The position numbers and the translations under genes are program-made. A stretch of DNA of 6,172 nt, from contig DMVN01000063.1 in the NCBI GenBank assembly GCA_003476685.1, positions 11,566 to 17,737 on the forward strand. Reading direction: 5' to 3'. How positions within the stretch are numbered: position 1 is the stretch's first letter; each line of letters begins with the position of its first letter. Below are positions 1 to 6,169 of this stretch, piece after piece. The notes below the pieces were generated by a model that worked only from the letters and a program-made list of their open reading frames with translations, did not search any database and was not told the origin of the DNA. This DNA comes from Acidobacteriota bacterium. Its GTDB lineage: Bacteria; Acidobacteriota; Aminicenantia; Aminicenantales; Saccharicenantaceae.

Positions 1-513
1 GGCAGGAATTCAGTCCTGCTGCTTAACGTACCCCCGGACAAAAGAGGCCTAATCAATCAGAACGACGTCCGGGCTCTCCGGGCCTGGCGGCAGCTCCTGG
101 ACCAGACCTTCAAACAGGGCTACATCAAAAAAACAGATGTCAGAGCTTCCAGCGAGCAGCCCGGGCACCAGGCCAGCCGCCTGCTGAGAAAGAATCCCGA
201 CGGCTGCTGGCTGGCCGCTCCCGGTCTGCCTCAAGCCTACCTGGAAGTTAGGCTCCAGGGATGGGGGCAGTTTGATTGTCTGGAGTTAAAAGAAGACATA
301 ACCCGGGGACAGAGAATTGAGGCTTTTCAGCTTGAGGCCTGGCTCGAAGGAAAATGGGTAGAAATTGCCAGGGGGACCACGGTTGGGTACAAGAGACTCC
401 TGACTTTTCCGGCGGTTGCGACCGACCGGGTCAGGTTGATTATTTCCCAATCCAGGGGCCTACCCTGCCTGAAGACCTTAAATCTTTACAAACTGGCTGT
501 TCCCGTCAATTGA
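1..513 (+). CDS. Alpha-L-fucosidase, GH29 family, C-terminal fragment
   Basis: This is an open frame from the first base to TGA at 511-513: 170 residues with no start, so the N-terminal catalytic part lies outside the window. GH29 enzymes release terminal L-fucose from glycans and are usually exported. Fragment residues 3-18 contain NSVLLLNVPPDKRGLI, the conserved strand that closes the GH29 barrel (typically N-x-LLLN-x-PP-D-x-x-G). The remainder matches the C-terminal beta-sandwich (F5/8 type C-like) of two-domain bacterial GH29 enzymes: an 'RASSE' entry at about residues 54-58, GQRIEAF at about 103-109, a 'W-x-x-IARGTTVGYKR' segment ending near 132, then a VRL-x-I strand and a final LYKL. 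The family is commonly 430-500 residues, so roughly two thirds is missing. The catalytic nucleophile and acid/base lie upstream and cannot be checked. The C-terminus looks intact, with no frameshift. Family assignment is firm; substrate linkage is not determinable. Confidence 0.9.
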   Translation, partial: GRNSVLLLNVPPDKRGLINQNDVRALRAWRQLLDQTFKQGYIKKTDVRASSEQPGHQASRLLRKNPDGCWLAAPGLPQAYLEVRLQGWGQFDCLELKEDITRGQRIEAFQLEAWLEGKWVEIARGTTVGYKRLLTFPAVATDRVRLIISQSRGLPCLKTLNLYKLAVPVN

Positions 514-706
514 TCCAGCCTGCTGTCTAAACCTCCAGGAGCGCCAGCCCCGAGATTCTCCCTGTAATCCCCGCCCTATCCCGGAGGATTCCAGATAATC
601 TGCAAAGTTCCGATATTATTTCTTAACCTGACATAAAACTGGTCCGTGCTGGGCCAGATACTTTAGTGAGATATTGGATTCTTTTGAGTAGTCCTGAACC
701 TCAATC

Positions 707-728
707 CCCTTATCGCTGAGAGGGTTTT
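707..728 (+). terminator. Weak possible terminator downstream of fucosidase
   Basis: CCCTT at 707-711 can pair with GAGGG at 720-724 (four Watson-Crick pairs and one G-T) around an 8-nt loop. It is followed directly by TTTT, then AAG and another T run. The stem is short and lies about 195 bases after the fucosidase stop, so this is only a candidate. No better hairpin/U-tract combination was seen nearer the stop codon. Confidence 0.25.
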
Positions 729-845
729 AAGTTTTTCCCTTTAGCCAGGTTAGGCCTGGTGCCACCGACCTCAGCCCTGAGAGCAATTGACTGCCCAAAA
801 ACCTTCGGGAAAAGTTTCACTATTCCCCTTAACCTAAAGATAGCG

Positions 846-875
846 TTGACAGAAAAGAGTAGCCGGCATTAATTT
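846..875 (+). promoter_or_regulatory. Candidate sigma70-type promoter for the TPR lipoprotein gene
   Basis: A perfect -35 hexamer TTGACA lies at 846-851. The best-spaced -10 is TAATTT at 870-875, with an 18-bp spacer and 3 of 6 consensus matches. A better -10 sequence, TATACT at 875-880, is 23 bp away and too distant to pair with this -35. Transcription would begin near 882, leaving a very short leader just ahead of the AGGAGG at 885-890. The box position is visible; its activity is inferred. Confidence 0.4.
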
Positions 876-895
876 ATACTTATCAGGAGGATAAG

Positions 896-1621
896 ATGAT
901 AAAGAAGGCAGCAGTTATTCTACTGGTATTACTTCTTTTATCAGCTTGTTTTCCGGTCCAAAAAACAGGCTCGGCCGATGCTTTCGACCGCCATCTCCAG
1001 GCTGGTCTGACCCACATGCAGAAAAAAGATTTTACTGCGGCCAGGCGGGAATTCTTGCTGGCCCTTAACCTTGATCCCAGGTCAACCCGGATTCTCAATC
1101 TCCTGGGTTTAACCTATTTCCGGGAGCAAGATTATGACCTGGCTGAAATGTACTTTCTGCGGGCCATCAAAATAGACCCGGAATTTAATCTCGGCTATCT
1201 CAACCTGGGTGGCGTCTATGCCATGAAACAGCTTTATACCAGGGCCAGGGAATACTATGAACGAGCCCTGAGCCTGAACCCGGACCTGACCGCCGCCTAT
1301 TACAGTCTGGGAGCCGTTTGTTTCCAATTAGGTGATGATCAGGCTGCTCTGAAATACCTTTCTCGCGGGCTAGAACTGGACCCCGATTTCCTGGAAAAAC
1401 ACCCGGACAGCCTGGCCGGGCTGCCGATGAAAGGCGGCTCCCTGGCCGACCTCTACTTTTCCTTTGCCCGCTTATACGCCAGCCACCAGGATGTGGACAG
1501 AACGGTTGAATACCTGAAAAAGGCCAAACAGGCGGGATTCAAAGACTGGGAAAGAATCGCCCGGGACTCAGAATTCGAAAAAATCAGGGAAAACCCGGTT
1601 ATCAGGCAATTCCTGAAATGA
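896..1621 (+). CDS. TPR-repeat lipoprotein
   Basis: This encodes a 241-residue exported lipoprotein built almost entirely of tetratricopeptide repeats, a protein-protein interaction scaffold. Residues 1-17 form a lipoprotein signal peptide: IKK charged start, a Leu/Val-rich core, and lipobox L15-S16-A17-C18 with Cys18 as the lipidated residue. The +2 residue is Phe, not Asp, so outer-membrane sorting is plausible. TPR units are readable at about 30-63, 64-97, 98-131 and 132-165, each with the usual small/aromatic positions and an L-x-L/I-(N/D)-P ending. A degenerate fifth lies near 182-215. The tail (KKAKQAGFKDWERIARDSEF and following residues) matches the 'G-x-x-x-W/N-x-x-I-x-x-D-x-x-F' cap often seen after TPR arrays. 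The start is supported by AGGAGG 5 nt upstream. It precedes the GWxTD gene in the same direction with a 163-bp gap. Specific partners are unknown; a periplasmic assembly or scaffolding role is inference. Confidence 0.88.
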   Translation: MIKKAAVILLVLLLLSACFPVQKTGSADAFDRHLQAGLTHMQKKDFTAARREFLLALNLDPRSTRILNLLGLTYFREQDYDLAEMYFLRAIKIDPEFNLGYLNLGGVYAMKQLYTRAREYYERALSLNPDLTAAYYSLGAVCFQLGDDQAALKYLSRGLELDPDFLEKHPDSLAGLPMKGGSLADLYFSFARLYASHQDVDRTVEYLKKAKQAGFKDWERIARDSEFEKIRENPVIRQFLK

Positions 1622-1644
1622 ACCTGGCAACTTTTTACCCCGGG

Positions 1645-1682
1645 CCTGGTTTTATTAAGCGGTGACCCATTAACAAGCCAGG
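1645..1682 (+). repeat. Imperfect inverted repeat after the TPR lipoprotein gene
   Basis: CCTGG at 1645-1649 can pair with CCAGG at 1678-1682. The inner TTAA segments (about 1655-1658 and 1670-1673) can also pair after a small bulge, leaving an 11-nt loop. There is no T run after the right arm, so it is not a convincing intrinsic terminator. It could be a 3' end-stabilising fold or chance. Confidence 0.25.
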
Positions 1683-1700
1683 AGGCCAGGGCCAGATTTC

Positions 1701-1729
1701 TTGACAGTATCCGCCCCTTGGTTTAGCAT
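1701..1729 (+). promoter_or_regulatory. Sigma70-type promoter for the GWxTD gene
   Basis: TTGACA (perfect -35) at 1701-1706 is separated by exactly 17 bp from TAGCAT at 1724-1729 (4 of 6 -10 matches, with the key T, A and final T present). Transcription would start near 1736, giving a leader of about 50 nt before ATG 1785. In that leader AGGCT (1743-1747) and AGCCT (1766-1770) form a possible hairpin just upstream of the Shine-Dalgarno-like AGGG at 1774-1777. The spacing and hexamers are directly visible; use of the promoter is inferred. Confidence 0.6.
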
Positions 1730-1784
1730 TTAGATGCCTTTGAGGCTATCTGATGACAAAGTTTCAGCCTGACAGGGAAAAAAC

Positions 1785-3866
1785 ATGATGAAAAAATTCG
1801 TATTATTTCTCCTGGTCTTCATACTTTTCCTGACCATGACCTCTGCCGGGGATAAGCAGTCGGATATCATCAAAGGACTTAATCCCAAATACCAGGACTG
1901 GCTGAAACTGGTCAACTACATCATCCTGCCGCAGGAAAAAGATGTTTTCCTCAAGCTGAGCAACGACCGGGAGAGGGACCTGTTCATCGAAACCTTCTGG
2001 AAGATGCGGGACCCCACACCCGGCACTCCCGAGAATGAGTACAAGGAAGAAATCATCAAGAGGTTTAACTACGTCAACAAGACTTTCCGAAGGGGCTCCA
2101 CCCGGGAAGGCTGGCAGACAGATATGGGCCGCATCTACATGATCCTGGGTCCGCCCGAAAGCATCGAGCGCTTCGAGGGAGTCAACGGCATCGTTCCCTG
2201 CCAGGCCTGGACCTACCATGGAGACCCGGACAAGGGATTACCTCCTGTTTTTATTTTTATCTTTTTCCAGAGGCACGGGAGCATAGAATACAAGCTATAC
2301 GACCCGATGATCGACGGCCCGGCCAGCCTGCTCCAGGATAAGCGCGGCCTGGACGGCCTGACCTATGAAGAATTGTATGATAAGATCATGGAGATTGCTC
2401 CCACCCTGGCCAATACCGCCATCTCTCTGATCCCGGGCGAATTCTCTTATGACTACGCTCCCTCCCCTCGCTATAACCTGATCCTGGCCGATATTCTGAA
2501 CTCCCCCAAGAAAGACATCAATCCTTCCTATGCTACCCATTTCTTGAATTACAAGGGAGTGGTTTCAACCGAGTACCTGACCAATTTCGTCGATTCCGAA
2601 GCCATGGTCGAGGTCATTCCCGACCCGACTACCGGACTGAATTTTGTCCATTTCTCCGTAGCTCCCAAGAGCCTGTCGGTGGATTATTATGAACCCCGGA
2701 GCCAGTACTACGTTCCCTTCCAGATGGACGTCAGCCTCCGGTCCAAGGATAAGATAATCTTTCAGTACAACCGGAACATGTCGGTTTATTTCCAGGAATC
2801 GGACATCGGCCGCATTAAAGGCAATGGGCTGGCAATTGAGGACTCCTTTCCGGTCGCCGAAGGCTCCTACCAGTTGACCGTTCTGCTGCGGAACCCGGTA
2901 TCCAAGGAATTTACCATCCTGGAAAGGCAGATTGAAGTGACTGAGCCAGGAGACCAGCCCCGACTGGCCGGGCTGGTGGTCGGTTACCGGACAGAAAAAT
3001 TCGCCAGGAACCAGCACCTGCCATTCAAGGTAGCTGAAACTAAAATCCTGGTCGACCCCAAAAACACCATAGCCGCTTCGGACCTGCTGACGGTGAGTGT
3101 CAATGTTATCAATCTCAGCGAAACTCTCAGACAAAGCGGAAAAATCAAGCTCGACCTTAAGGGACTGGGACCGAACAACCAGCTGACCAGGACCCTTGAG
3201 ATCAAATTAAACGAGAAGGACTTCAGCCGGATTAACAACTATTTCAGGGAAATCCCGATCGCGGATTATGTGCCCGACTACTATGAGCTCAACCTCAGCC
3301 TGCTGGACGGCTCGGGAAACATCCTGGACCAGAAGAAGGGCACCTTTATCGTTTCCCAGGAAAAGGTCATCGGTCATCCTATCGTCCAGGCTAAGAGCTT
3401 CAACCTGAATAATCTCTTTTATTATTACTATATGCTGGCCAGCCAGTACGACAAACTGGAACAGCTGGAGAAAGCCAGCTACTACTACGAACAGGCTTTC
3501 CGGCAAAACCCGCAATTTCAGGAAGGGCTCAAAGATTACTGCCAGTTTCTGGTCAAAACCGGGCAGTTTGACCGGGTGCTGGAAATGGCCGAGGGGTTGA
3601 AGTCTGACGATAGGCAGGCCTTTGATTATCACCTGTTCCGCGGCCTGGCCTTCCTCGGTAAAAAAGACACCGGCCGAGCCCAGGAAGAGCTGCTGCAGGC
3701 AGTCCAGATTTATGACAGCGATACCCGGGCCCTGAATGCCCTGGGCCGCGTCTACATTCAAACCGGACAAAAAGAAAAGGCCCGGCAGGCGCTGGAAGCT
3801 TCCTTGCGGCTCAATCCAGAACAACCTGAAATCAGAAAGTTGCTATCGGAACTGGATAAAAGGTAA
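1785..3866 (+). CDS. GWxTD domain-containing secreted protein with C-terminal TPRs
   Basis: This is a 693-residue protein. Residues 1-21 form a signal peptide (MMKKF, a Phe/Leu core, and probable signal peptidase I cleavage at TSA|G after residue 21). There is no lipobox Cys. The GWxTD domain spans about residues 30-190. It contains the name-giving G109-W110-Q111-T112-D113 within REGWQTDMGRIYMILGPP, preceded by RDLFIETFWKMRDPTPGTP and ending with an aromatic-rich strand region and YKLYDP. A middle region (about 200-540) looks all-beta, with alternating hydrophobic strands like Ig-type or repeat sandwich modules. TPR-like helices occupy about 545-690, the clearest units at 545-578, 613-646 and 647-680. 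The GWxTD family is widespread in Acidobacteriota and Bacteroidota-related lineages, but its biochemical function is not established; a periplasmic or envelope role is inferred. The start may be ATG 1785 or the adjacent ATG 1788; AGGG at 1774-1777 gives 7 or 10 nt spacing. The frame is uninterrupted. Confidence 0.9.
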   Translation: MMKKFVLFLLVFILFLTMTSAGDKQSDIIKGLNPKYQDWLKLVNYIILPQEKDVFLKLSNDRERDLFIETFWKMRDPTPGTPENEYKEEIIKRFNYVNKTFRRGSTREGWQTDMGRIYMILGPPESIERFEGVNGIVPCQAWTYHGDPDKGLPPVFIFIFFQRHGSIEYKLYDPMIDGPASLLQDKRGLDGLTYEELYDKIMEIAPTLANTAISLIPGEFSYDYAPSPRYNLILADILNSPKKDINPSYATHFLNYKGVVSTEYLTNFVDSEAMVEVIPDPTTGLNFVHFSVAPKSLSVDYYEPRSQYYVPFQMDVSLRSKDKIIFQYNRNMSVYFQESDIGRIKGNGLAIEDSFPVAEGSYQLTVLLRNPVSKEFTILERQIEVTEPGDQPRLAGLVVGYRTEKFARNQHLPFKVAETKILVDPKNTIAASDLLTVSVNVINLSETLRQSGKIKLDLKGLGPNNQLTRTLEIKLNEKDFSRINNYFREIPIADYVPDYYELNLSLLDGSGNILDQKKGTFIVSQEKVIGHPIVQAKSFNLNNLFYYYYMLASQYDKLEQLEKASYYYEQAFRQNPQFQEGLKDYCQFLVKTGQFDRVLEMAEGLKSDDRQAFDYHLFRGLAFLGKKDTGRAQEELLQAVQIYDSDTRALNALGRVYIQTGQKEKARQALEASLRLNPEQPEIRKLLSELDKR

Positions 3867-3874
3867 GAGCAGCC

Positions 3875-3919
3875 AAAAATAAAAACTCCTGCCTGCCGTT
3901 TATTCGAGAGGCAGGAGTT
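3875..3919. terminator. Bidirectional intrinsic terminator between convergent genes
   Basis: AACTCCTGCCT (3884-3894) and AGGCAGGAGTT (3909-3919) form a perfect 11-bp stem with a 14-nt loop. On the minus strand the stem runs into a T run (complement of the A-rich bases 3875-3885, interrupted by one A), which makes a strong intrinsic terminator for the FadL-family gene ending at 3974. On the plus strand it lies 17 nt after the GWxTD stop, but the sequence after it (CAATTCTGTCTT) is only weakly T-rich, so termination in that direction should be less efficient. Confidence 0.85.
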
Positions 3920-3940
3920 CAATTCTGTCTTAAATGACCC

Positions 3941-3957
3941 CAGGCGGACAGCGCCTG
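3941..3957. repeat. Second short stem-loop in the convergent junction
   Basis: CAGGCG (3941-3946) pairs perfectly with CGCCTG (3952-3957) around the 5-nt loop GACAG. It lies 16 nt past the minus-strand stop codon. There is no T run on either side, so it is not a terminator on its own. It would sit at the 3' end of the minus-strand transcript just before the main terminator hairpin and may protect the 3' end. Confidence 0.5.
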
Positions 3958-3973
3958 CTAATTCAATACTAGC

Positions 3974-5293
3974 TCAGAATCGGTAATTTATGCCAACCGC
4001 CACATCCAGGGTAGTTCTGTTAAAGGTAACCGGGTAAGCGGGGAAGGGATAAACCGAATCCTGTTTTTCATATTTCTTATAGAAAACATAAAGGGCGCCA
4101 AGCTCCAGGCTGAGCTTGTTGGTCAGATTCAATTTCAAACCGCCGCCGACCGAGTCGCTGGTGAGCTCGTGATTGATGTCATCCTGATATTCAGGCGCCA
4201 GGTCAAACTGGGTTCTCAGGTAGCCGGCGCTTAAGGTAACCAGGCGGCTCAAATCATATTCTAGCCCCAGGCCGAGCTCGTAAGTATTCTTATTGACCAG
4301 GGTTTCAACTCCTTCCCAGTTGGCACTCTTATCGAAGTAATAGCTGAAGGACAGTAAGCTGCGGAAAGATGGGGTAAAAGCATAGCGCAGACCCGCGGAC
4401 AGGATGGCCGGGATATCGTTCCTGAATTTTTCGCCGTCGGGGAAAAGCCCGGTGTCATCAACCGTGGTCTTGTTGGTTAGCTCCAGCTTGGTGTTGAATT
4501 CATACTTCAGGCTGAAGGCCAGGGACTCGCTGGGAGTGAAACACAGGCTCAGGATGGGAGTAAAACCGGTGCCGGTCTGTTTGGCATTGACTGCTTTATC
4601 CGCAACCATAGCGGCATAGCCGGTCTGGCCGATGGACATGAAGAAATCATAGGCTGAGACCCAGTTGCCGCCGGGGTTGATCATGACATCGGTGATTGAA
4701 CCTTCGTATTTATTGGTGGCCTGAATCAGGCGGGCCCCCACACCCAGGGCCAGGCTCGGGCTCAGGGCATAAGAGAAATTGAGCTGATAGCCCATGAAGA
4801 CCGATTCGCCCTTGAAGGCAACGTTGATGTCGTAAGCCGTGGTGGGAACACCCATGTTAGTTAGCAGGACCGGCAGGGTGGAAAAGGGAATTTCAAACGA
4901 CGGCAGTCCAGTCTTGAAATCGGCGGTTCCACCACCAGCATTGGGACCGACACCAAAGGAAATGGCCAGGTTGCCCTTCTTATAAACCGCGTACAGGTTG
5001 GGGAAAAATGGCACCCGGACTTCGCCCAGGTAATTTGGCTCATTGAGCAAGGGGAAGCCGTTGATTATCTTCTTGTCCTGAGTGATTATCTGGTTGTGCA
5101 GCGACAGGTGGAAACCGTCTGACAGTTTGACCAGTCCAGCCGGGTTGTAATAAACAGCATCAACATCGAGGGAAGCGTTGCGGGACATGAGCCTGATGAA
5201 AGTGGCACTCTGGTTGTTGTTGGTCAGGATACCGGCCGAAGCACTGGCGGTCAGCAGGGCCAGAATCCCCAGCAAACATACCGTTCTCTTCAT
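3974..5293 (-). CDS. FadL/OMPP1/TodX-family outer-membrane transport protein
   Basis: This 439-residue beta-barrel is predicted to carry hydrophobic compounds (long-chain fatty acids or aromatic/aliphatic hydrocarbons in characterised relatives) across the outer membrane. Residues 1-20 are a signal peptide with a clean ASA|G cleavage site. The mature N-terminus has the family layout: a polar plug-like stretch, then A-V-Y-Y-N-P-A-G-L at about 46-54, matching the conserved NPA motif of FadL proteins. The body is a series of amphipathic strands with periodic Gly and aromatic residues (for example ALGVGARL, LSAGLRYAF, YELGLGLEYDL, LELGALYVFY). The protein ends in VAVGINYRF, a terminal Phe barrel-assembly signal. 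Length is normal for the family (about 400-480). The start is supported by AGGAGGT (5299-5305, minus strand) 5 nt before ATG. The gene is monocistronic by appearance, with its own promoter candidate and terminator, and convergent to the GWxTD gene. The substrate cannot be read from sequence. Confidence 0.88.
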   Translation of the reverse strand: MKRTVCLLGILALLTASASAGILTNNNQSATFIRLMSRNASLDVDAVYYNPAGLVKLSDGFHLSLHNQIITQDKKIINGFPLLNEPNYLGEVRVPFFPNLYAVYKKGNLAISFGVGPNAGGGTADFKTGLPSFEIPFSTLPVLLTNMGVPTTAYDINVAFKGESVFMGYQLNFSYALSPSLALGVGARLIQATNKYEGSITDVMINPGGNWVSAYDFFMSIGQTGYAAMVADKAVNAKQTGTGFTPILSLCFTPSESLAFSLKYEFNTKLELTNKTTVDDTGLFPDGEKFRNDIPAILSAGLRYAFTPSFRSLLSFSYYFDKSANWEGVETLVNKNTYELGLGLEYDLSRLVTLSAGYLRTQFDLAPEYQDDINHELTSDSVGGGLKLNLTNKLSLELGALYVFYKKYEKQDSVYPFPAYPVTFNRTTLDVAVGINYRF

Positions 5294-5319
5294 TCCTTAC
5301 CTCCTTTAAAATTTGCTAA

Positions 5320-5349
5320 ATATTAACTTAAATCAAAAATAAATAGCAA
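5320..5349 (-). promoter_or_regulatory. Candidate promoter for the FadL-family gene
   Basis: Read on the minus strand, TTGCTA (complement of 5344-5349; 4 of 6 matches to -35) is followed after 18 bp by TAATAT (complement of 5320-5325; 4 of 6 matches to -10). The surroundings are markedly A/T-rich, including a T7 run at 5353-5359 (A7 on the minus strand) just upstream that could act as an UP-like element. Transcription would start near 5313, close to the AGGAGGT ribosome-binding site. This is a moderate match, supported mainly by position. Confidence 0.45.
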
Positions 5350-5977
5350 CTATTTTTTTGCCCCGGGCAGCATTTTTCTAAGCCGGGTTAGGGGCAAGCA
5401 GGTCAACGGCCAGCTTTTCCGCATCCTGCTTTATACAGGAAATTTTTCCGGCTGGAAAACAATTGCTGTTATCATTTTTTGGCCATTTAAATCCAATAAT
5501 TGTCCAACCTTGGCCTTTTTTGGTGAAACGAATCTTTTTCTTCCTGACAGGCCTTTTCCTGCTGTGTGATAAGGCCGGACGAGAATTCTTCCTATTTTTT
5601 AGGTCTGGCCAACACGATAACCTTCCACCCACGATAATAAAAACACTACTGATTCCCATTTTTTAGTTTTAGGCAGAAGTTTATTAGACCTGGCATGTCT
5701 CGAGGATATCCTGTAAAGTTTTAACGGCAGAAATAAACACCGCCAGGGTCCCAACCCAAGAATACCCGGCTGCCATCGCCCAAAAGACATTTGAGCTGTC
5801 CCCTGCAAGATGTTAATGACGATGTTCGGCCTTTCTATCCTGGTTAAGGAATTGATCCAGTGCTGCCTTCTGTATTCTGGTCAAGCTTTAGGCGCTTGCT
5901 TTTCAAGTTAATAGTATTCTCTTTTAGGACTGAATTGCCTTCTCTTTAGCTCTTAATAGCCCTGAGCCATTCATTGC

Positions 5978-6006
5978 TTGACAGGTTCTCGATAAAAGCC
6001 TAACTT
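5978..6006 (+). promoter_or_regulatory. Promoter-like element upstream of a gene beyond the window
   Basis: A perfect -35 TTGACA at 5978-5983 is followed after 17 bp by TAACTT at 6001-6006 (3 of 6 matches to -10). A better -10-like TAGAAT at 6006-6011 is 22 bp away and badly spaced. If active, transcription would start near 6013 and give a leader of about 150-160 nt before the GGAGG at 6165. Support comes from the exact -35 and the presence of the same hexamer upstream of the two plus-strand genes in this window. Confidence 0.3.
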
Positions 6007-6048
6007 AGAATCAGAACGGGAGGTTTCAGGCAGAGAGAAAGGCGAGGG

Positions 6049-6081
6049 ATGCGGTTTTTTTCTTTCCGACTAATATCCTGA
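6049..6081 (+). other. Ten-codon Phe-rich mini-ORF, possible leader peptide
   Basis: ATG at 6049 opens the 10-residue frame MRFFSFRLIS ending at TGA 6079-6081. A purine-rich stretch lies upstream: AAGG at 6039-6042 is well spaced but weak, and GAGGG at 6044-6048 abuts the start and is too close to serve. It sits between a promoter-like element and a later GGAGG, the position of a leader peptide. Three Phe codons in ten arise mostly from a T7 run, so this may be chance. Confidence 0.15.
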
Positions 6082-6084
6082 CCA

Positions 6085-6116
6085 GGCTGAGCGGCAGCCC
6101 GAGACCGGAAGTCGCT
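6085..6116 (+). repeat. Overlapping short stem-loops in a presumed leader
   Basis: GGCTG (6085-6089) pairs with CAGCC (6095-6099) around a 5-nt loop. AGCG (6090-6093) can instead pair with CGCT (6113-6116). The two folds overlap and would exclude each other. The stems are short (5 and 4 bp) and no T run follows, so regulatory meaning is speculative. Confidence 0.25.
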
Positions 6117-6164
6117 AAAATAGTTGTTTAATCCCTTGTATTTTTATCGGAATAGTAGGATAAT

Positions 6165-6169
6165 GGAGG
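6165..6169 (+). promoter_or_regulatory. Probable ribosome-binding site of a gene starting past the window edge
   Basis: GGAGG at 6165-6169 is three bases from the window end, so a start codon with normal 5-9 nt spacing would fall just outside. An alternative start, ATG at 6163-6165, overlaps it and has only AGGA at 6157-6160 with a 2-nt gap, which is too short. I therefore favour a start beyond 6172. Confidence 0.4.

Larger units (their letters stand above)
514..895. other. Intergenic spacer, no gene found
   Basis: These 382 bases lie between the fucosidase stop and the TPR lipoprotein start. All frames are broken by stops and no start with a ribosome-binding site opens a sizeable ORF. The spacer holds a weak hairpin with T runs at 707-728, a small stem CCAGG/CCTGG at 745-749/755-759 with a 5-nt loop, and a promoter candidate at its right end. 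The A/T-rich, low-coding texture suggests a regulatory spacer. A decayed gene is possible, but no protein family is recognisable. Confidence 0.7.

Noticed and set aside
707..800. CTGAGAGGG and CCTGAGAG strings resembling a TPP riboswitch THI-box element
   Set aside because: The second conserved half of the TPP aptamer (the CCTGAT / GGATAATGCCAGCG-like segment) is absent, and the downstream gene is a TPR lipoprotein with no thiamin link.
2565..3134. 189-codon and other long minus-strand frames inside the GWxTD gene
   Set aside because: They are antisense shadows of a well-supported coding region and lack their own start signals or family motifs.
3207..3824. 205-codon minus-strand frame antisense to the TPR end of the GWxTD gene
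   Set aside because: The plus-strand frame contains clear TPR repeats; the antisense frame is a by-product of that codon usage.
5359..5387. GC-rich inverted repeats near the T7 run as a terminator
   Set aside because: On neither strand does the stem precede a T run: on the plus strand the Ts come before it, and on the minus strand it is followed by As.
5463..5666. 67-codon plus-strand frame beginning with TTG
   Set aside because: There is no ribosome-binding site, the composition is Phe/Leu-rich from T runs, no motif is recognisable, and it overlaps the antisense 93-codon frame.
5599..5808. 69-codon minus-strand frame
   Set aside because: No Shine-Dalgarno, no recognisable motif, and it overlaps another weak frame; this is best explained as chance.
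6136..6164. TTGTAT-17-GATAAT as a promoter at the right edge
   Set aside because: Transcription would begin at about 6171, inside or after the GGAGG, which makes a ribosome-binding site there useless.
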